This document shows positions 16,592 through 19,020 of a stretch of DNA of 19,020 nucleotides, one piece after another. The position numbers were made by a program, and so were the translations under genes. This DNA comes from Firmicutes bacterium UBA6132. GTDB lineage: Bacteria > Bacillota_A > Clostridia > Tissierellales > Sedimentibacteraceae. Position 1 is the first letter of the stretch; every line of letters begins with the position of its first letter. A model generated the notes under the pieces. That model ran no database searches. It saw only the letters and a list, made by a program, of their open reading frames with translations, and was not told where the DNA came from. The stretch lies in assembly GCA_002435835.1 (NCBI GenBank), contig DIVM01000227.1:1-19020 (forward strand), written 5' to 3'.

Positions 16592-18076
16592 TTATAACAC
16601 AGTTTCTAGTATTTTAGCTTTTTGGCTATCTGCATATTTCCTTATAAAAATCACATATAATGCACAACATATTGCTGCACAAATATATGAAAGCAAATAA
16701 CTATTTGGATCAAATCCAAGTCTTGATTCCAATCCTAATCCTATTGGAGCATGGAATATGTAACTCAATACAACAAAGCAATAAAATGTTCCCGGTACTA
16801 ATGATATTAAGTAGTTCTTTCCATGTATATACAAATAAACCGATATCATAGCCAATGCGAATACTGCAATTGTTTGATTTGTAAATGCAAAATATCTCCA
16901 AAGAATATTAAATCCAGCTGTATTTGATTTAGCAAAATATAATATTATAATAGCTGGTATAAATATAGCTGCAGTAACTGCAACCCTCTTTTTAGGATCT
17001 TGTTGGTCTATTTTAAATTGTTCTGCTATCATAAGTCTTAAAGATCTAAATGCAGTGTCTCCTGATGTAATAGGAAGTACAATAACTCCTAAAACTGCAA
17101 ATAAACCTCCAATATTTCCTAAGAATTCCCTTGAAACTTTACCAATCATTAAAGTAGCACCTGTTGCCATGTCAGTACCTCTACCGAATAATATCATAGC
17201 ACCTGCTGCCCAGCTCATTGCAATAAACCCTTCTATTAACATCATGTTAAAGAATGTAGTTTTTCCTTCTTTTTCACTTGTAACTGCTCTACCAATAAGA
17301 GTAGCTTGAGTTGAGTGAAATCCTGACATAATACCACAAGCTACAGTGATGAAAAATACTGGTACAAACGGTAAATCTTTAGGGTGTTGGCCAAATATGT
17401 TAGTTGCAAATGATAAATTAGTAAGATTTGCTCCACCATCCATCATTATTCCTGCAAATATTCCTACAGCTGAAAATATTAACACCGCCCCAAATATAGG
17501 ATAAATTCTACCTATAATTGCATCTAATGGGAATAAAGTTGCTATTAAGTAATAAGCAAATATTAAAGCATAAACTATCCATGTAGTTGGATTAGCAAAT
17601 GCTGCTTCTTGACCAACTATTTCAGTTACTATTAAGTCTCCAGGTGTATATACGAAAACTGCTCCAACTAAAAGCATCAAAATCCAAACTACAACATTGT
17701 ATACATTAAAAGTTTTTCCGCCTAAATATTTTCTGATTAACTTAGGCATTTGTGCTCCACCTTCACGAATAGAAATCATTCCGCTAAAGTAATCGTGCAT
17801 TGCACCTGCAAGTACACAACCAACAGGTATTGTGATAAAAGCAATTGGTCCAAACAAAATACCTTGAATAGGTCCTAAAATAGGTCCTGTACCTGCTATA
17901 TTTAATAATTCAATTAAACTGTTCTTCCATTTTTTCATACCTACAAAGTCTACTCCGTCTGCTTTAGAAATTGCTGGAGTAGGTCTGTCATCTGGACCAA
18001 ATGTTTTTTCGCAAAACGTTCCGTAAAAATAACCGCCAATAATAAGAATAATAATTCCAATCAAAAATGTTACCAT
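16592..18076 (-). CDS. cstA: CstA family transporter (carbon starvation protein)
   Basis: CstA proteins are inner-membrane carriers that take up peptides or pyruvate when better carbon sources run out. This 494-residue member is of the shorter kind, with many membrane segments. It shows the N-terminal family signature KADGVDFVGMKKWKNS followed by IAGTGPILGPIQG, then GAMHDYFSGMISIREGG, FHSTQATLIGRAV, ITSGDTAFRSLRLMIAEQF and FAFTNQTIAVFAL. The ATG at 18076 is chosen because AGGAGG precedes it by nine bases; an earlier in-frame ATG at 18127 lies over the cre site and has no ribosome binding site. A close paralog lies directly upstream, separated by a terminator. Promoter, cre site and repeats upstream suggest control by carbon state. 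Confidence 0.93.
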   Translation of the reverse strand: MVTFLIGIIILIIGGYFYGTFCEKTFGPDDRPTPAISKADGVDFVGMKKWKNSLIELLNIAGTGPILGPIQGILFGPIAFITIPVGCVLAGAMHDYFSGMISIREGGAQMPKLIRKYLGGKTFNVYNVVVWILMLLVGAVFVYTPGDLIVTEIVGQEAAFANPTTWIVYALIFAYYLIATLFPLDAIIGRIYPIFGAVLIFSAVGIFAGIMMDGGANLTNLSFATNIFGQHPKDLPFVPVFFITVACGIMSGFHSTQATLIGRAVTSEKEGKTTFFNMMLIEGFIAMSWAAGAMILFGRGTDMATGATLMIGKVSREFLGNIGGLFAVLGVIVLPITSGDTAFRSLRLMIAEQFKIDQQDPKKRVAVTAAIFIPAIIILYFAKSNTAGFNILWRYFAFTNQTIAVFALAMISVYLYIHGKNYLISLVPGTFYCFVVLSYIFHAPIGLGLESRLGFDPNSYLLSYICAAICCALYVIFIRKYADSQKAKILETVL

Positions 18077-18112
18077 AATAATTATCCTCCTATAAAATAA
18101 TTTTTTGTTAAT

Positions 18113-18127
18113 AGAAATCGTTTTCAA
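18113..18127 (-). promoter_or_regulatory. CcpA cre site in the cstA leader
   Basis: The minus strand reads TTGAAAACGATTTCT, which fits the Bacillus cre consensus WTGNAANCGNWNNCW at every fixed position. It lies about 58 bases downstream of the -10 box and 36 bases before the start codon. There CcpA bound with HPr-Ser-P would block transcription when preferred sugars are present. The match is seen; the repression is inference from known cre behaviour. Confidence 0.7.
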
Positions 18128-18184
18128 GCATTAACAATAGTATCCAACAACCCCCTTCCTCAAACTAATTAATACTCTAATTAC

Positions 18185-18212
18185 ATTTTAATCCTATTGG
18201 TTTTTTTGTCAA
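18185..18212 (-). promoter_or_regulatory. cstA: Sigma-A promoter for cstA
   Basis: On the minus strand a perfect TTGACA (18212-18207), a 16-base spacer and TAAAAT (18190-18185) lie about 110 bases before the cstA start, leaving a roughly 100-base leader that contains the cre site. Confidence 0.75.
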
Positions 18213-18222
18213 TTATTTTATT

Positions 18223-18310
18223 TGTCATATGTTATTTTATGCATAACATTTTTAATTTATTAATAATCCCATAATAAAATTTATTTATCATATGCTAAAT
18301 TTATGCTTAA
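18223..18310 (-). repeat. Two direct copies of a 24-25 base motif upstream of the cstA promoter
   Basis: Copies at 18223-18246 and 18286-18310 share TCATATG, an AT-rich middle and TTATGC followed by TAA, and are 63 bases apart, about six helical turns. The nearer copy ends ten bases before the -35 box and also contains an inverted repeat ATGTTAT / ATAACAT (18229-18235 with 18243-18249). This is the usual place for activator sites, but the protein that would bind is unknown. Confidence 0.45.
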
Positions 18311-18313
18311 GTT

Positions 18314-18353
18314 TAAAAAAAGCTCACAGCATCTATGTCTGATGCTGCAAGCT
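18314..18353 (-). terminator. Intrinsic terminator after the second cstA gene
   Basis: On the minus strand AGCT-TG-CAGCATC pairs with GATGCTG-TG-AGCT around a 7-base loop, with a 2x2 internal loop, and is followed by a run of seven T. It separates the two cstA genes into different transcription units. Confidence 0.88.
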
Positions 18354-18367
18354 GTAATTTATATTTA

Positions 18368-19020
18368 TTAATTTAAATTAGTACTTAATATTTTATCTTT
18401 GTCATTTTTTGCTACTTTTAAAGTTCCAAATCCATAAAGAAGTGTTAAAACAGCTGCTATAATATATGATAATAAATAGCTTGTAGGATCCATACCAAGT
18501 CTTGATTCTAAACCAAAACCTATTGGTGCATGTAAAATGTAGCTTGAAATAATAAATGTATAGAACATTCCAGGTATTAAAGCTAACCAGTAATTTTTAC
18601 CTCTCATGTGTAAATAAATTGTTACCAATGCTAAAGCAAATATTGCAACAGTTTGATTTGTCCAAGCAAAATATTTCCACAATGTATTAAATCCTGATGG
18701 ATTTAATTTAGCGAATACTAATATGAAAACTGCTGGTATAAAAATAACCAATGTTACTGCAATTCTTTTTATTTTATTAGTTTGGTCTATATTGAATTGC
18801 TCTGCAATCATAAGTCTTAATCCTCTAAACGCTGTATCTCCTGATGTTATAGGTAATACTATTACTCCAAGTATTGCAAAAACAGCACCGATTGTTCCTA
18901 AGAACTCTCTTGAAATTAAACCAATCATTAAAGTAGCATTTGTATTAACCGCTTGTCCTCTATTAAACAATACCATAGCTCCCGCAGCCCATACCATTGC
19001 TATAAATCCTTCTGCTAACA
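18368..19020 (-). CDS. Second CstA family transporter, C-terminal part
   Basis: The reading frame runs open to the right edge (the residues LAEGFIA precede the first internal ATG at 18997), so only about the last 217 residues of the gene are in the window. It aligns without gaps of note to the C-terminal half of the neighbouring cstA. Shared blocks include ATLMIG, SREFLG, ITSGDTAFR, LRLMIAEQF, HAPIG, GLESRLG and SYLLSYI, with well over half of the positions identical by eye. The function should be similar: peptide or pyruvate uptake. The last dozen residues differ. The tandem arrangement suggests an old duplication; each copy has its own terminator. Confidence 0.9.
   Translation of the reverse strand, partial: LAEGFIAMVWAAGAMVLFNRGQAVNTNATLMIGLISREFLGTIGAVFAILGVIVLPITSGDTAFRGLRLMIAEQFNIDQTNKIKRIAVTLVIFIPAVFILVFAKLNPSGFNTLWKYFAWTNQTVAIFALALVTIYLHMRGKNYWLALIPGMFYTFIISSYILHAPIGFGLESRLGMDPTSYLLSYIIAAVLTLLYGFGTLKVAKNDKDKILSTNLN

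Noticed and set aside
18077..18127. Longer start for the first cstA
   Set aside because: No ribosome binding site at 18127, the added residues overlap the cre site, and AGGAGG sits correctly before the ATG at 18076.

Overview
This is a low-GC, gene-dense window that reads as chromosomal DNA of an anaerobic Firmicute, most likely of the Clostridia/Tissierellia type. The indications are strong AT bias, AGGAGG-like ribosome binding sites, TTGACA/TATAAT promoters, U-tailed hairpin terminators, an SLH-domain surface protein, and a dnaE-pfkA-pyk cluster. The genus cannot be fixed from the sequence alone. No rRNA, tRNA, CRISPR array, insertion sequence or complete mobile element was seen, and no gap between genes exceeds about 300 bases.

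Left part (1-5936), small independent units. An SLH-domain protein open at the left edge (plus strand) ends at a hairpin terminator. A GC-rich repeat patch follows, then a lone LLH-type phage holin and a cysteine-rich protein of unknown family that starts with a seven-asparagine tract (both minus strand). Next are a cyclophilin peptidyl-prolyl isomerase (plus) and a LUD-domain protein (minus) that is divergent from peptidase T (plus). Most of these have recognisable promoters and terminators of their own.

Central part (5951-16316), one long co-directional minus-strand run: cardiolipin synthase, two half-size chromate transporters overlapping by ATGA, DNA polymerase III alpha (dnaE), phosphofructokinase (pfkA), pyruvate kinase (pyk, long form) and an AI-2E family membrane protein. 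It ends at a strong bidirectional terminator shared with pepT. Gaps are short (from a 4-bp overlap to 41 bp) except between pfkA and pyk, where 139 bp hold a cluster of DnaA-box-like 9-mers overlapping a possible pyk promoter, followed by a widespread dispersed repeat. The cluster therefore puts replication (dnaE, DnaA boxes) physically together with lower glycolysis (pfkA, pyk).

Right part (16592-19020): two tandem CstA-family transporters (carbon starvation protein; peptide or pyruvate uptake), the second cut by the window edge. The first has a good sigma-A-type promoter, a perfect match to the Bacillus CcpA cre consensus in its leader, and a repeated motif upstream of the -35 box, which suggests control by carbon supply.

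No clearly new multi-gene system was found. The most interesting signals are regulatory: the DnaA-box cluster upstream of pyk and the cre/direct-repeat arrangement upstream of cstA. The unknown poly-Asn cysteine-rich protein and the orphan holin are next.
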